From: Methanomassiliicoccaceae archaeon | GTDB taxonomy: Archaea; Thermoplasmatota; Thermoplasmata; Methanomassiliicoccales; Methanomethylophilaceae | Direction: 5' to 3' | Length of the DNA stretch: 44,801 bases | NCBI GenBank assembly: GCA_003550345.1 | Contig: PUJZ01000096.1 | Location: 1-44,801 of the forward strand | In this document: positions 22,944-30,974 of the stretch, piece after piece | How positions within the stretch are numbered: the first letter of the stretch is position 1 | Layout: the number at the start of each line of letters is the position of its first letter | The notes under the pieces: model-generated | The model's input: only the letters and a program-made list of their open reading frames with translations | Database searches by the model: none | What the model was told of the DNA's origin: nothing | Program-made: the position numbers and the translations under genes

Positions 22944-23414
22944 TCATTCCATCTCCAGAAGCTCCAATGTGAGTTCCAGCGCCTTCGCGGCGGCGGCACT
23001 CCTGACCTCCTCTCGCCCGCCGGGGAAGCGCCTCCTCTCCGACACCGTATGGCGGCCGTCGCTCGCGGCCATATGCACCGTGCCGATGGGCTTCTCCTCG
23101 CTTCCTCCTCCGGGTCCGGCGATGCCGGTGACCCCCACGCCCACGTCGGCGCCGAACAGCCCGCGCACGCCGCTGGCCATCATGACGGCGACCTCCTCGC
23201 TGACGGCCCCGTGCTCCTCTATCGCCTTCCCCTCCACCTGCAGCAGCGACACCTTCGACCCGTCACTGTAGGCCACGGTGGAGCCGAGGAAGGCCCGCGA
23301 GGCCCCCGGCACCGAGCAGAGCATCGACGACAGCAGGCCGCCGGTGCAAGACTCGGCGACCGCCAGCGTCTGGCCTTTGCCCTCCAGTCTCCTCAGAAGC
23401 TCCTCGGCGCTCAT
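22944..23414 (-). CDS. pncC: Nicotinamide-nucleotide amidase (CinA C-terminal domain, PncC)
   Basis: Deamidates NMN to nicotinate mononucleotide, recycling pyridine nucleotides. The 156-residue stand-alone CinA_C domain shows AVAESCTGGLLSSML (catalytic serine region), GSTVAYSDGSK and VGVTGIAGPGGG. Its ATG overlaps the nadM stop by four bases, and its stop abuts the next ATG. Pairing with nadM makes a coherent NAD salvage unit. Confidence 0.92.
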   Translation of the reverse strand: MSAEELLRRLEGKGQTLAVAESCTGGLLSSMLCSVPGASRAFLGSTVAYSDGSKVSLLQVEGKAIEEHGAVSEEVAVMMASGVRGLFGADVGVGVTGIAGPGGGSEEKPIGTVHMAASDGRHTVSERRRFPGGREEVRSAAAAKALELTLELLEME

Positions 23415-23935
23415 TCCAACCCCGCCAGCTCCCTCATCCTGCCGATCCCGTCGATCCTCTCCACCATGCGCACCACCGCTTCAGGGACCAACTCCCTCCA
23501 GCTGTCGTCGCGCATCATCCTCTCCCTCACCTTGGTCCCGGAGTACTCGGCCCGGTTGAACATCGGCGCCCCCGTCACCTCGTAGCCCGCCTCGTGGAAA
23601 AGCCTCTTGGTGAGGGGGTTGTTGCTGTAGACCCGGTCGAAGGGAGGGACCATCGACTCGACGTGGGACACCCAGGTGGAATAGCGGTTTATGTCCACCA
23701 CCGGCACCAGGTAGTGGTTGTGGATGCCGGCCTCCTTGAGGGACTCCGAAATCATCACGTGCCTCTCGCCGGCGGTGAACGGGTTCTCCAGGGTGTGCGA
23801 GTACTGGGCGCTGCCGATGCCTATAATGAGCTGGCTCGACTCCCCGGCGATCTTGGAGACCACCTGGAGGTGGCCGTGGTGGAAGGGCTGGAACCTGCCG
23901 ATCAGGAGTGAGGTGCCGACGGCCTCGCTGCTCAT
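23411..23935 (-). CDS. nadM: Nicotinamide-nucleotide adenylyltransferase (archaeal NadM)
   Basis: Joins NMN and ATP to NAD. The nucleotidyltransferase motif is GRFQPFHHGH, and the late SGTKVRERM segment is the counterpart of the ISSTxxR motif; YSNNPLTKRLF is also typical. I chose ATG 23935 (MSSEAVGTSLLIG), which gives the usual short N-terminus, with AGGA about ten bases upstream. ATG 23944 or 23956 would add a few residues and cannot be excluded. It leads the operon with pncC and the MoeB-like gene. Confidence 0.92.
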   Translation of the reverse strand: MSSEAVGTSLLIGRFQPFHHGHLQVVSKIAGESSQLIIGIGSAQYSHTLENPFTAGERHVMISESLKEAGIHNHYLVPVVDINRYSTWVSHVESMVPPFDRVYSNNPLTKRLFHEAGYEVTGAPMFNRAEYSGTKVRERMMRDDSWRELVPEAVVRMVERIDGIGRMRELAGLE

Positions 23936-23986
23936 GGCGACCATATCCTTTCCCATCAATAAGAATCTGTTGAAATGTTTGGGGTT

Positions 23987-25945
23987 TCAGGGCGACGGGG
24001 AGGCTGACCTGGACGCCATGTAGGCGAGGCCGGAGAGCTTCTCGATGAGGTTCTCCTTGTTCTTGCCGCCCACGAGGGCATGGTCGAGGACGTCCTTGAG
24101 GTTGTCCACCGTCACGATCTCGATGGTCTTGTGGTACCTCTCCTCGATCATCACGTCGCGCTCGTTGTCGCGGGGTATGAGGACCTTGTGCACGCCGGCC
24201 TCGGCGGCGGCCTCGAGCTTGGCGGTGATGCCGCCCACGGGGAGGACCTTCCCCCTGACGCTGAGGCTGCCGGTCATGGCCATGTCCTGGTCCACCGGCA
24301 GCTCCTCCAGCGCCGATATGACCGCGGTGGCGATGGATATGGAGGCGGAGTCGCCCTCCACGCCGTCGTAGGTGCCAACGAACTGGATGTGGATGTCGTA
24401 GTTGCTGATGTCGCGGGAGGTGTACTTCTTGATGACGGCGGAGACGTTCTCCACCGCCTCCTTGGCGATGTCCCCCAGCTGACCGGTGGCGATTATCTTG
24501 CCGCCGTTGCGGGCCTGGGCGGGGGTGACCTCCGCCACGATGGGCAGCACTATGCCCGAGTACTCGGACATGTTGGAGGAGGCGTTCAGCGCCGCCATGC
24601 CGTTGACCATGCCCACCGCCGCGCCTTCGGTGATGTAGCTCTTGTAGACCTTGCGGTTCTCGATGTAGCGGTCGGCGATCTGCTGCTCCAGGCTGCGGGC
24701 GACCTTCTTGGCCTCCAGCACATGCTCCTGGGTGACCACGGGGGAACCGTCCTCCCTGGCAACATCGCCGGCCACCCGTATCAGGCCGCCGAGCTCGCGC
24801 AGGCGCAGGGTGAGCTCGCCGCGGTGCCCGGAGCGCCTCTGCGCCTCGCGCAGGATCTCCAGGACGGCCCGGCGGTCGAAGTGGGGTATCTTCCTGTCCT
24901 TGCTGACCTCCTGGGCGACGAAGCGGACGAGCTTCTTGCGGTTCTCGCCGTTGTCCTCCATGGAGTTGCGCATGTAGACCTCGTAACCGTATCCCCTGAT
25001 GCGGCTGCGCAGCGCCGGGTGCATTCCCTGTATGGCGTCCATGTTGCCCGCGCAGACCAGTACGAAGTCGCAGGGCACGGGCTCGCTCTTGACGAGGGCG
25101 CCGGAGCTCCTCTCGCTCTGCCCCGTTATGGAGAACCTGCCCTCCTGCATGGCGGTGAGCAGCGACTGCTGGGACTCCATGCGCAGGACGTTGATCTCAT
25201 CGATGAACAGCACGCCCTTGGAGGCCTTGTGGATGGCGCCCACCTCCAAACGGTCATGGGCGGGCGTCTCCAGCCCTCCGCTCTGGAACGGGTCGTGCTT
25301 CACATCCCCCAGCAGTGAACCGGCGTGGGTGCCGGTGGCGTCTATGAAGGGAGGGATGCTCGTGTCCTCATGACCGACCAGGAGCTTGGGGACTATCATG
25401 GTCTCCTGGCGCTGGTTGGGCGAGCGGGTTATGAAGTAGAGTATGGCCACGGCTATGAGGCCGATGAGCAGGATGGTGGGCTCCCTCATGCCCCCCAATA
25501 TGAATAGGCCGACCGTGAGGACGATGATCATCACGGCGATGGCGGTCAGGAACTGGGTGCGCTGCTGGCGCTGGGCCATGGCCACCTGCTTCTGCTCGTT
25601 GACTATGGGCTTGCCCTTGCCGGCGGGGACGGTGCGCACCCGGGGCTCGTTGGGGTCCTCGGGGTTGTGATAGGCGATAACGTCCTGCATCTCGGTCTTG
25701 GGCAGGTACTCGACCATCGAGTTGGCCAGCATGGACTTTCCGGTGCCAGGCTCGCCGATGAGCATCACGTGCCTCTTCTGGGCAGCGGCCTTCTTTATCA
25801 CCTGGACGGCCTTGTCCTGTCCGATCACGCGGTCGGCCAATGTCTCAGGTATCTCGATGTCCGCGGTGGTTTCGAACTCCTGCCTCTCGATCCATTCGTC
25901 GAGGGGCTCAGGGCCCGGGGACACCTTCCTTTCCTCATCTGTCAT
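23987..25945 (-). CDS. lonB: Membrane-bound ATP-dependent protease LonB
   Basis: The archaeal Lon, a membrane-tethered hexameric protease that removes damaged proteins. The AAA+ Walker A is GEPGTGKS (about 60-67) and Walker B is [11 protein letters not shown] (about 245). Between them lie two membrane segments (about 133-180), the arrangement that defines LonB. The S16 protease domain has the catalytic Ser in EGDSASIS (about 531) and Lys in [10 protein letters not shown] (about 573). Length 652 is typical. Its promoter is divergent from hel308. Confidence 0.96.
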   Translation of the reverse strand: MTDEERKVSPGPEPLDEWIERQEFETTADIEIPETLADRVIGQDKAVQVIKKAAAQKRHVMLIGEPGTGKSMLANSMVEYLPKTEMQDVIAYHNPEDPNEPRVRTVPAGKGKPIVNEQKQVAMAQRQQRTQFLTAIAVMIIVLTVGLFILGGMREPTILLIGLIAVAILYFITRSPNQRQETMIVPKLLVGHEDTSIPPFIDATGTHAGSLLGDVKHDPFQSGGLETPAHDRLEVGAIHKASKGVLFIDEINVLRMESQQSLLTAMQEGRFSITGQSERSSGALVKSEPVPCDFVLVCAGNMDAIQGMHPALRSRIRGYGYEVYMRNSMEDNGENRKKLVRFVAQEVSKDRKIPHFDRRAVLEILREAQRRSGHRGELTLRLRELGGLIRVAGDVAREDGSPVVTQEHVLEAKKVARSLEQQIADRYIENRKVYKSYITEGAAVGMVNGMAALNASSNMSEYSGIVLPIVAEVTPAQARNGGKIIATGQLGDIAKEAVENVSAVIKKYTSRDISNYDIHIQFVGTYDGVEGDSASISIATAVISALEELPVDQDMAMTGSLSVRGKVLPVGGITAKLEAAAEAGVHKVLIPRDNERDVMIEERYHKTIEIVTVDNLKDVLDHALVGGKNKENLIEKLSGLAYMASRSASPSP

Positions 25946-25973
25946 ATGCTCAATCCGTTATGATATTAGGACT

Positions 25974-25985
25974 TCTAATTAAGTA
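25974..25985 (-). promoter_or_regulatory. TATA element for lonB
   Basis: Minus-strand TACTTAATTAGA with a predicted start near 25953, a few bases before ATG 25945. Confidence 0.5.
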
Positions 25986-26006
25986 TTTGCTTTCTACACT
26001 ACATAT

Positions 26007-26015
26007 GATTTAAGG
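26007..26015 (+). promoter_or_regulatory. TATA element for hel308
   Basis: GATTTAAGG; the predicted start near 26038 leaves a short leader containing GTGAGGG before ATG 26058. Confidence 0.45.
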
Positions 26016-26057
26016 TCATGGTGCGCTTAATGGGCGGCGTCGAGGTGCCTGTGAGGG

Positions 26058-28241
26058 ATGATGATCGACGATCTTGACTTGGACCCCATGCTGCGGGAGC
26101 GCTTCCGCTCCCTCGGATACCTACGGCTGCATCCGCCCCAGGAGGAGGCCGCGCCATTGGCCCTGAAGGGAGAGAGCCTGGTGCTGGCGATACCCACTGC
26201 CAGCGGCAAGTCCCTGATCGGTTACCTGGCGGCCATGAAGCATGTGCTGGAGCAGGGGGGGAAGGTCCTCTACATCGTCCCCCTCAAGGCGCTGGCCTCG
26301 GAGAAGGGCGACGAGCTCAGGGAGTTCTCCGACCTGGGCGTCAAGGTGCGGGTGGCAACCGGCGACCTGGATTCAGAGGACAGACGCCTGGGCGAGGCGG
26401 ACATCATCGTGGCGACCTCCGAGAAGGCGGACTCCATCCTCCGTCACGGGGGCTCGTGGATGTCCACGGTGACGTTGACGGTCGCCGACGAGGTCCATCT
26501 CCTCCATGACCCGGGGAGGGGCCCCACCCTGGAGGTGGCCCTCACCAAGCTGAGGCTCATGAACCGGGGAATGCAGGTCATAGCGCTCTCCGCCACCATA
26601 TCCAACGCCGACACCTTGGCCGAATGGCTCGATGCCAGGCTCGTCACCAGCGAATGGCGCCCCGTGCCGTTGCGCGAGGGCGTCTACTACGACGGCGAGC
26701 TGTGGTTCTCCGACAACAGCCGCAAGGCGGTAGAGGGCGGCAAGGACCCCGTGTGGCCATTGGTGGAGGACACGGTGAAGGAGGGGGGGCAGTGCCTGGT
26801 GTTCGTGAACACCAGGCGCTCCACCGAATCGCTCGCCACCAGGATGTCCCCCGCCATGAAAAGGATGGGCGGACATGAGCTGAGCGAGGAGGACCGCGAG
26901 CTGCTGGAGGGCGAGGAGGAATCGACCAGCGTAGGCAGGAAGCTGGCGTCCTGCGTGGAGGGGGGAGTTGCCTTCCACCACGCCGGCCTCAGCTCGGAGC
27001 AGAGGCGCTCGGTGGAGCGGGGCTTCCGCGACGGGAGGATCAGGTGCATAGTCGCCACGCCCACCTTGGCGGCGGGGATAAACCTCCCCGCCCGCCGCGT
27101 CATAGTCCGCGACGTGAAGCGCTTCGACAGCAACAGCGGCAACGTCCCCCTGTCGGTCATGGAGGTGAAGCAGATGTGCGGGCGCGCCGGGAGGCCGCGC
27201 TTCGACCCGTACGGGGAGGCGGTGCTGATAGCCCGCAACGAGCCGGAGCGGGACCACATCATCATGAGCTACCTTCTGGCGGACAGCGAGAGGATCCACT
27301 CCAAGCTGGGGAGCGAGCCGGTGCTGCGCAGCCATGTCCTCGGGCTCCTCGCCACCGGCTCGGTGGCGTCCCGCGAGGGCATCATGGGCTTCCTGAGGTC
27401 CACCTTCCTGGCGCAGCAGTCGGAGCTCCACGGGCTGGAGGAGGCGGTCGACAACGTGGTGGCCTTCTTCCTGGAGAAGGAGATGCTGCGAGAGGAGGAG
27501 GGGCGCCTGGAGGCCACATTCTACGGCAAGAGGGTCTCCGACATGTACATAGACCCGATGTCGGCGGTGACGCTGCGGCGGGCGCTGGAATCCTGGAAGG
27601 AGGGGGCTGATGAGCTCGCCCTGCTTCATGCGGTCTGCTCCACGCCCGATGTCATGTCCCTCTACCTGCGCAAGGGGGACCAAGACCCGCTATTCGCTGC
27701 CGTCGACCGCCTGGGGGACTCCCTGCTGATCCCCTTCCCCGAGGACCCGGACGAGCAGGACTTCTTCCTGGGGGACCTCAAGACGGCCCGGATGCTGCAG
27801 GAATGGGTGGGGGAGCTTGACGAGGAGGGCATCCACGGCCTCTTCTCCGTCGGCCCGGGGGACCTGCGCAACCGGGTGGAGGCGGCGGAATGGATGCTCT
27901 ATGCCATGGGGGAGCTGGCTGGCATGTTCCGCCCCGAGGCCAAGGAGCAGGTCTCACGCATGCGCACGCGCATAAAGTACGGCGTGACGGGGCAGCTGCT
28001 GGAGCTGGTCCGCCTCCGGGGGGTGGGCCGGGCCCGCGCCCGCATCCTCCATGACAACGGCCTCAGGACCCTGGACCAGCTGCGCTCCGCGGACGTGAAC
28101 CGGTTGGCGTCCATGCGGGGAATCGGCCCCAAGCTGGCGGTCTCGATGAAGAAGCAGCTGGGCCAGGACGAGGTGCCTGAGGCGGACGCCTCTCCGCCGA
28201 AGGCGGCGGCGGAGGAGCAGTCCCGGCTCTTCGATTTCTGA
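26058..28241 (+). CDS. hel308: Hel308-type Ski2-family DNA helicase
   Basis: A superfamily 2 helicase that unwinds lagging strands at stalled forks in archaea. Motif I is AIPTASGKS (about 42-50), the DEVH box is ADEVHLLHD (about 143), motif III is LSATIS (about 178) and motif VI is QMCGRAGRP (about 375). A winged-helix and ratchet region follows. The C-terminal helix-hairpin-helix repeats are LRGVGRARARIL and MRGIGPKLAVSM (about 655-695). The 727 residues fit Hel308. A second ATG at 26061 is an equal alternative. It ends at 28241, one base before the thrC stop, so the convergent genes have no spacer. Confidence 0.94.
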   Translation: MMIDDLDLDPMLRERFRSLGYLRLHPPQEEAAPLALKGESLVLAIPTASGKSLIGYLAAMKHVLEQGGKVLYIVPLKALASEKGDELREFSDLGVKVRVATGDLDSEDRRLGEADIIVATSEKADSILRHGGSWMSTVTLTVADEVHLLHDPGRGPTLEVALTKLRLMNRGMQVIALSATISNADTLAEWLDARLVTSEWRPVPLREGVYYDGELWFSDNSRKAVEGGKDPVWPLVEDTVKEGGQCLVFVNTRRSTESLATRMSPAMKRMGGHELSEEDRELLEGEEESTSVGRKLASCVEGGVAFHHAGLSSEQRRSVERGFRDGRIRCIVATPTLAAGINLPARRVIVRDVKRFDSNSGNVPLSVMEVKQMCGRAGRPRFDPYGEAVLIARNEPERDHIIMSYLLADSERIHSKLGSEPVLRSHVLGLLATGSVASREGIMGFLRSTFLAQQSELHGLEEAVDNVVAFFLEKEMLREEEGRLEATFYGKRVSDMYIDPMSAVTLRRALESWKEGADELALLHAVCSTPDVMSLYLRKGDQDPLFAAVDRLGDSLLIPFPEDPDEQDFFLGDLKTARMLQEWVGELDEEGIHGLFSVGPGDLRNRVEAAEWMLYAMGELAGMFRPEAKEQVSRMRTRIKYGVTGQLLELVRLRGVGRARARILHDNGLRTLDQLRSADVNRLASMRGIGPKLAVSMKKQLGQDEVPEADASPPKAAAEEQSRLFDF

Positions 28242-29453
28242 TCAGCGTATGGCTTCCAGGACCGCGGCCACCTCGGGGCGGGAGCTGTAGGGCCTCACGC
28301 ACTGGGACATCATGGTGTCCGGGTCCTTGAGGGCGTTCCCGGTGCATATGCAGACCACCTCCTCGTCGCGGTCGGCGACGCCCTCATCGAGAAGCCGGCG
28401 CAGGCCGGCCACCGAAGCGGCGCTGGCCGGCTCCACGCCGATGCCCTCCCTCCTTCCCAGCATCAACTGGGCGTCGAGGATCTCCTCGTCGCTGACGGCA
28501 ACGGCGGTGCCGCCGGTGGAGTAGATGGCGTCCAGGGCCTTGCGCCCGCTTACCGGGTTGCCGATGCGTATGGCGGTGGCGACCGTCTCCGGACCTGGCT
28601 CCGGGTCGAAGTCCCTCCTTCCCGCCCGGAAGGACTCCACCAGGGGCCGCGAGCCGCTGGCCTGGACGCCGGTGAGCATCGGCATGCTGTCTATCCAGCC
28701 CACCTCCTCCAGCTCCTTGAGCGCCTTGTGCACCGCTGAGATGTTGCCCGCGTTCCCCACCGGGAGCACGATGCGGTCGGGCATGCGGTAATCGAGCTGG
28801 TCCATTATCTCCAGCAGCAGCGTCTTCTGCCCTTCGGGGCGGAAGGGGTTGATGGAGTTGAGGAGATAGAGCAGCCGCTGCGCGGCCATCTCCCGGATGG
28901 TGCGCAGCGCGTCATCGAAGTTCCCCTCCACCGAGACCACCTTGGCGCCGTAGAAGATCGCCTGGGCCAGCTTGCCCAGGGCCACCTTGCCCTCGGGGAG
29001 CAGCACCAGGCAGCCGATGCCCGCCTTGGCGGCATAGGCCGCCAGGCTGGCGGAGGTGTTGCCAGTGGAGGCGCATCCCACCATGTCGGCGCCGATCTCC
29101 TTGGCGCGGGTGATGCCCACCGTCATGCCCCGGTCCTTGAAGGAGCCGGTGGGGTTGGCGCCCTCGTACTTAACGCTGAGGGCCTTGACGCCCAGGTCGG
29201 AGGCGAGGGGGGCGCAGCCGTAAAGGGGGGTGCCCCCCTCCTGCAGCGAAACCGCCATGGAGGGCCGGACAGGTAGGAACGGCGTGTAGCGCCATACGCC
29301 CAGAGGGCTGGTCCGCAGATCGGACGGCGCCATCTCCTTCACCGGCTCCAGGTCCAGCGAGACCTCGAGAAGCCCGTCGCAGGACGGGCAGGCGTCGAGA
29401 TAAGGGTCCTCCACCTCGCGATGGCACTCCCAGCAGCGGACCCTGCTTTCCAC
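28242..29453 (-). CDS. thrC: Threonine synthase
   Basis: A PLP enzyme converting phosphohomoserine to threonine. The N-terminus has a zinc-ribbon-like pair, CWECH and CPSC, as in archaeal and plant-type enzymes. The PLP lysine is in NPTGSFKDRGM, and GCASTGNTSASLAAYAAKAG follows. I chose GTG 29453: GGGAGG lies seven bases upstream. GTG 29459 overlaps the thrB stop as GTGA, and ATG 29495 is further upstream without a ribosome site. It is translationally coupled to thrB. Confidence 0.94.
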   Translation of the reverse strand: MESRVRCWECHREVEDPYLDACPSCDGLLEVSLDLEPVKEMAPSDLRTSPLGVWRYTPFLPVRPSMAVSLQEGGTPLYGCAPLASDLGVKALSVKYEGANPTGSFKDRGMTVGITRAKEIGADMVGCASTGNTSASLAAYAAKAGIGCLVLLPEGKVALGKLAQAIFYGAKVVSVEGNFDDALRTIREMAAQRLLYLLNSINPFRPEGQKTLLLEIMDQLDYRMPDRIVLPVGNAGNISAVHKALKELEEVGWIDSMPMLTGVQASGSRPLVESFRAGRRDFDPEPGPETVATAIRIGNPVSGRKALDAIYSTGGTAVAVSDEEILDAQLMLGRREGIGVEPASAASVAGLRRLLDEGVADRDEEVVCICTGNALKDPDTMMSQCVRPYSSRPEVAAVLEAIR

Positions 29454-29455
29454 CC

Positions 29456-30388
29456 TCACACCTCCCGACAGCCTGCCCCTGGCGATGTTATCCATGTCTG
29501 GCAGTCTATGCCGTTCTCAAGGTAGACGTCCCTCACGGCCGCGGCGATGCCGCTGCCGTCCATCATGGAACGGTCGAAGAATGATATCACGCAGGGCCCG
29601 GAGCCGCCGAGGAAGGCGGCCTTGGCACCATGGGAGCGGGCGGCGTCCTTGGCATCGTTGAGATGGGGCACCAGATGGGCGCGGGCGGGCTCGAAGACCG
29701 CGTCCTTGACCGATCTCCCCAAGAGGTCCAGGTCGCCGGTCATCATCGCATGCACCAGGCACGAGGCGTTGCCCACGTGGAAAACCAGGTCCCGGACCGG
29801 GACCTCGGAGGGCAGCACCTGGCGCGCCTCCTTGGTGGAGACCTCCACATCAGGCATGACCACGGTCACGCCCAGGTTCTGTGGAGGGGCGACCTTGACG
29901 ACCTCCAGCGGAGCGTAGGACCTTATCATGGTGAAGCCTCCGAGCAGCGAAGGGGCGACGTTGTCAGCGTGAAGGCCGCCCGAGGTGACCTCCTCGGCGT
30001 AGGCGGCGCATAGCACCAGCTCGGTTTCGCCAAGGATCCCGCCGCAGAGGAGGTTCGCCACGTAGGCCCCTCCGGCGGCGGAGGCGCCGGAGGAGCCTAT
30101 CCCGCTGCAAGGCCTGATGCCCTTCATTATGCGCAGCTCGATGCCGAAGTCCGCATCGCAGCGGCGGAGGACCTCGGCGGCGGCGATGGCGGCGGAGTTC
30201 TCAGATGGGTCGGAGGGCAATCCCTCCGAACCGAGGCCCTCCATGGAGACCACGGAGACGCCCTCGTCGCATCTCCTCGCGCACACCAGGTCATAGGGCT
30301 CCTCGAGGGCCATGCCGAAGACGTCGAATCCGGGCCCCAGGTTGGATATGGAGGCCGGGGCGGCCACTTTCTTCCATTCCTCGCTCAT
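29456..30388 (-). CDS. thrB: Homoserine kinase
   Basis: A GHMP kinase phosphorylating homoserine. It has the N-terminal APASISNLGPGFDVFG, the ATP loop PCSGIGSSGASAAGGA (about 93-108) and the C-terminal FLGGSGPCVISF. The 310-residue length is normal. The gene is followed directly by thrC, giving a two-gene threonine operon. It is divergent from cgi121 across 121 bases; no strong TATA box is evident on its side (weak TTTTATC near 30436-30442). Confidence 0.94.
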   Translation of the reverse strand: MSEEWKKVAAPASISNLGPGFDVFGMALEEPYDLVCARRCDEGVSVVSMEGLGSEGLPSDPSENSAAIAAAEVLRRCDADFGIELRIMKGIRPCSGIGSSGASAAGGAYVANLLCGGILGETELVLCAAYAEEVTSGGLHADNVAPSLLGGFTMIRSYAPLEVVKVAPPQNLGVTVVMPDVEVSTKEARQVLPSEVPVRDLVFHVGNASCLVHAMMTGDLDLLGRSVKDAVFEPARAHLVPHLNDAKDAARSHGAKAAFLGGSGPCVISFFDRSMMDGSGIAAAVRDVYLENGIDCQTWITSPGAGCREV

Positions 30389-30479
30389 TTGAACACCAGG
30401 TTGAACTTATCCAAGCTCGATAAGAGGGGTTTAGTTGATAAAACTATTCCGCTGCCATGGGACCAGGGGGCAGTCATCC

Positions 30480-30486
30480 TTTTATA
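30480..30486 (+). promoter_or_regulatory. TATA element for cgi121
   Basis: TTTTATA about 27 bases before ATG 30510, predicting a leaderless mRNA and ruling out the longer reading from 30435. Confidence 0.6.
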
Positions 30487-30509
30487 CCGCGGTTCGCAAT
30501 CGAGCGCCC

Positions 30510-30941
30510 ATGGGCAGAGTGGCGGTCGTCGGTGCCTCCGGGGCGATAGACGACGTTGAGTCGCTGATAGCGTATTTCCGGGAGAGTAAGGGGGACGGCA
30601 TTGCCCTCGATGCCGACGAGGTCTTCGGCATGGACCATATCATTTCGGCGCTGAAGCATGCGGAGAGGGCGTTCGAGAGGGGTGAGAACGTCTCATCTCG
30701 GCTGCTGATGGAAACGCTGCTCTATGCATCCGGGGAGAGGCAAATATCGCTGGCCATAGAGAGGATGGGCGTGAAGCCCGGCAAGGGCCGCACCGTGCTC
30801 CTGTTGGAAGGTTCGCAGAAGGAGGAGGCCCTGTCCCGTCTCGGCCTCACCGAGGACCCGTCCCTCATCGGTGCCGATGACGATGCCCAGACCAAGGAGG
30901 CCTTGGAGCGGGTGGCGATGGTAGATATTTTAAAACGTTAG
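30510..30941 (+). CDS. cgi121: KEOPS complex subunit Cgi121
   Basis: A 143-residue protein of the Cgi121/TPRKB family, the KEOPS subunit that helps bring tRNA to the complex making the t6A modification. Typical segments are GIALDADEVFGMDHIISALKHAERAF, LLMETLLYASGERQISLAIERMG, and VLLLEG. The start is fixed by the TATA element. The stop is TAG. The large helical-repeat gene begins 33 bases downstream with its own TATA-like element, so the two may or may not be co-transcribed. Confidence 0.87.
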   Translation: MGRVAVVGASGAIDDVESLIAYFRESKGDGIALDADEVFGMDHIISALKHAERAFERGENVSSRLLMETLLYASGERQISLAIERMGVKPGKGRTVLLLEGSQKEEALSRLGLTEDPSLIGADDDAQTKEALERVAMVDILKR

Positions 30942-30943
30942 AG

Positions 30944-30953
30944 CCATATTAAC
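30944..30953 (+). promoter_or_regulatory. TATA element for the 1391-aa repeat protein
   Basis: CCATATTAAC centred about 26 bases before TTG 30975. Confidence 0.45.
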
Positions 30954-30974
30954 CGCTGATTCAGGGGTGACCTC

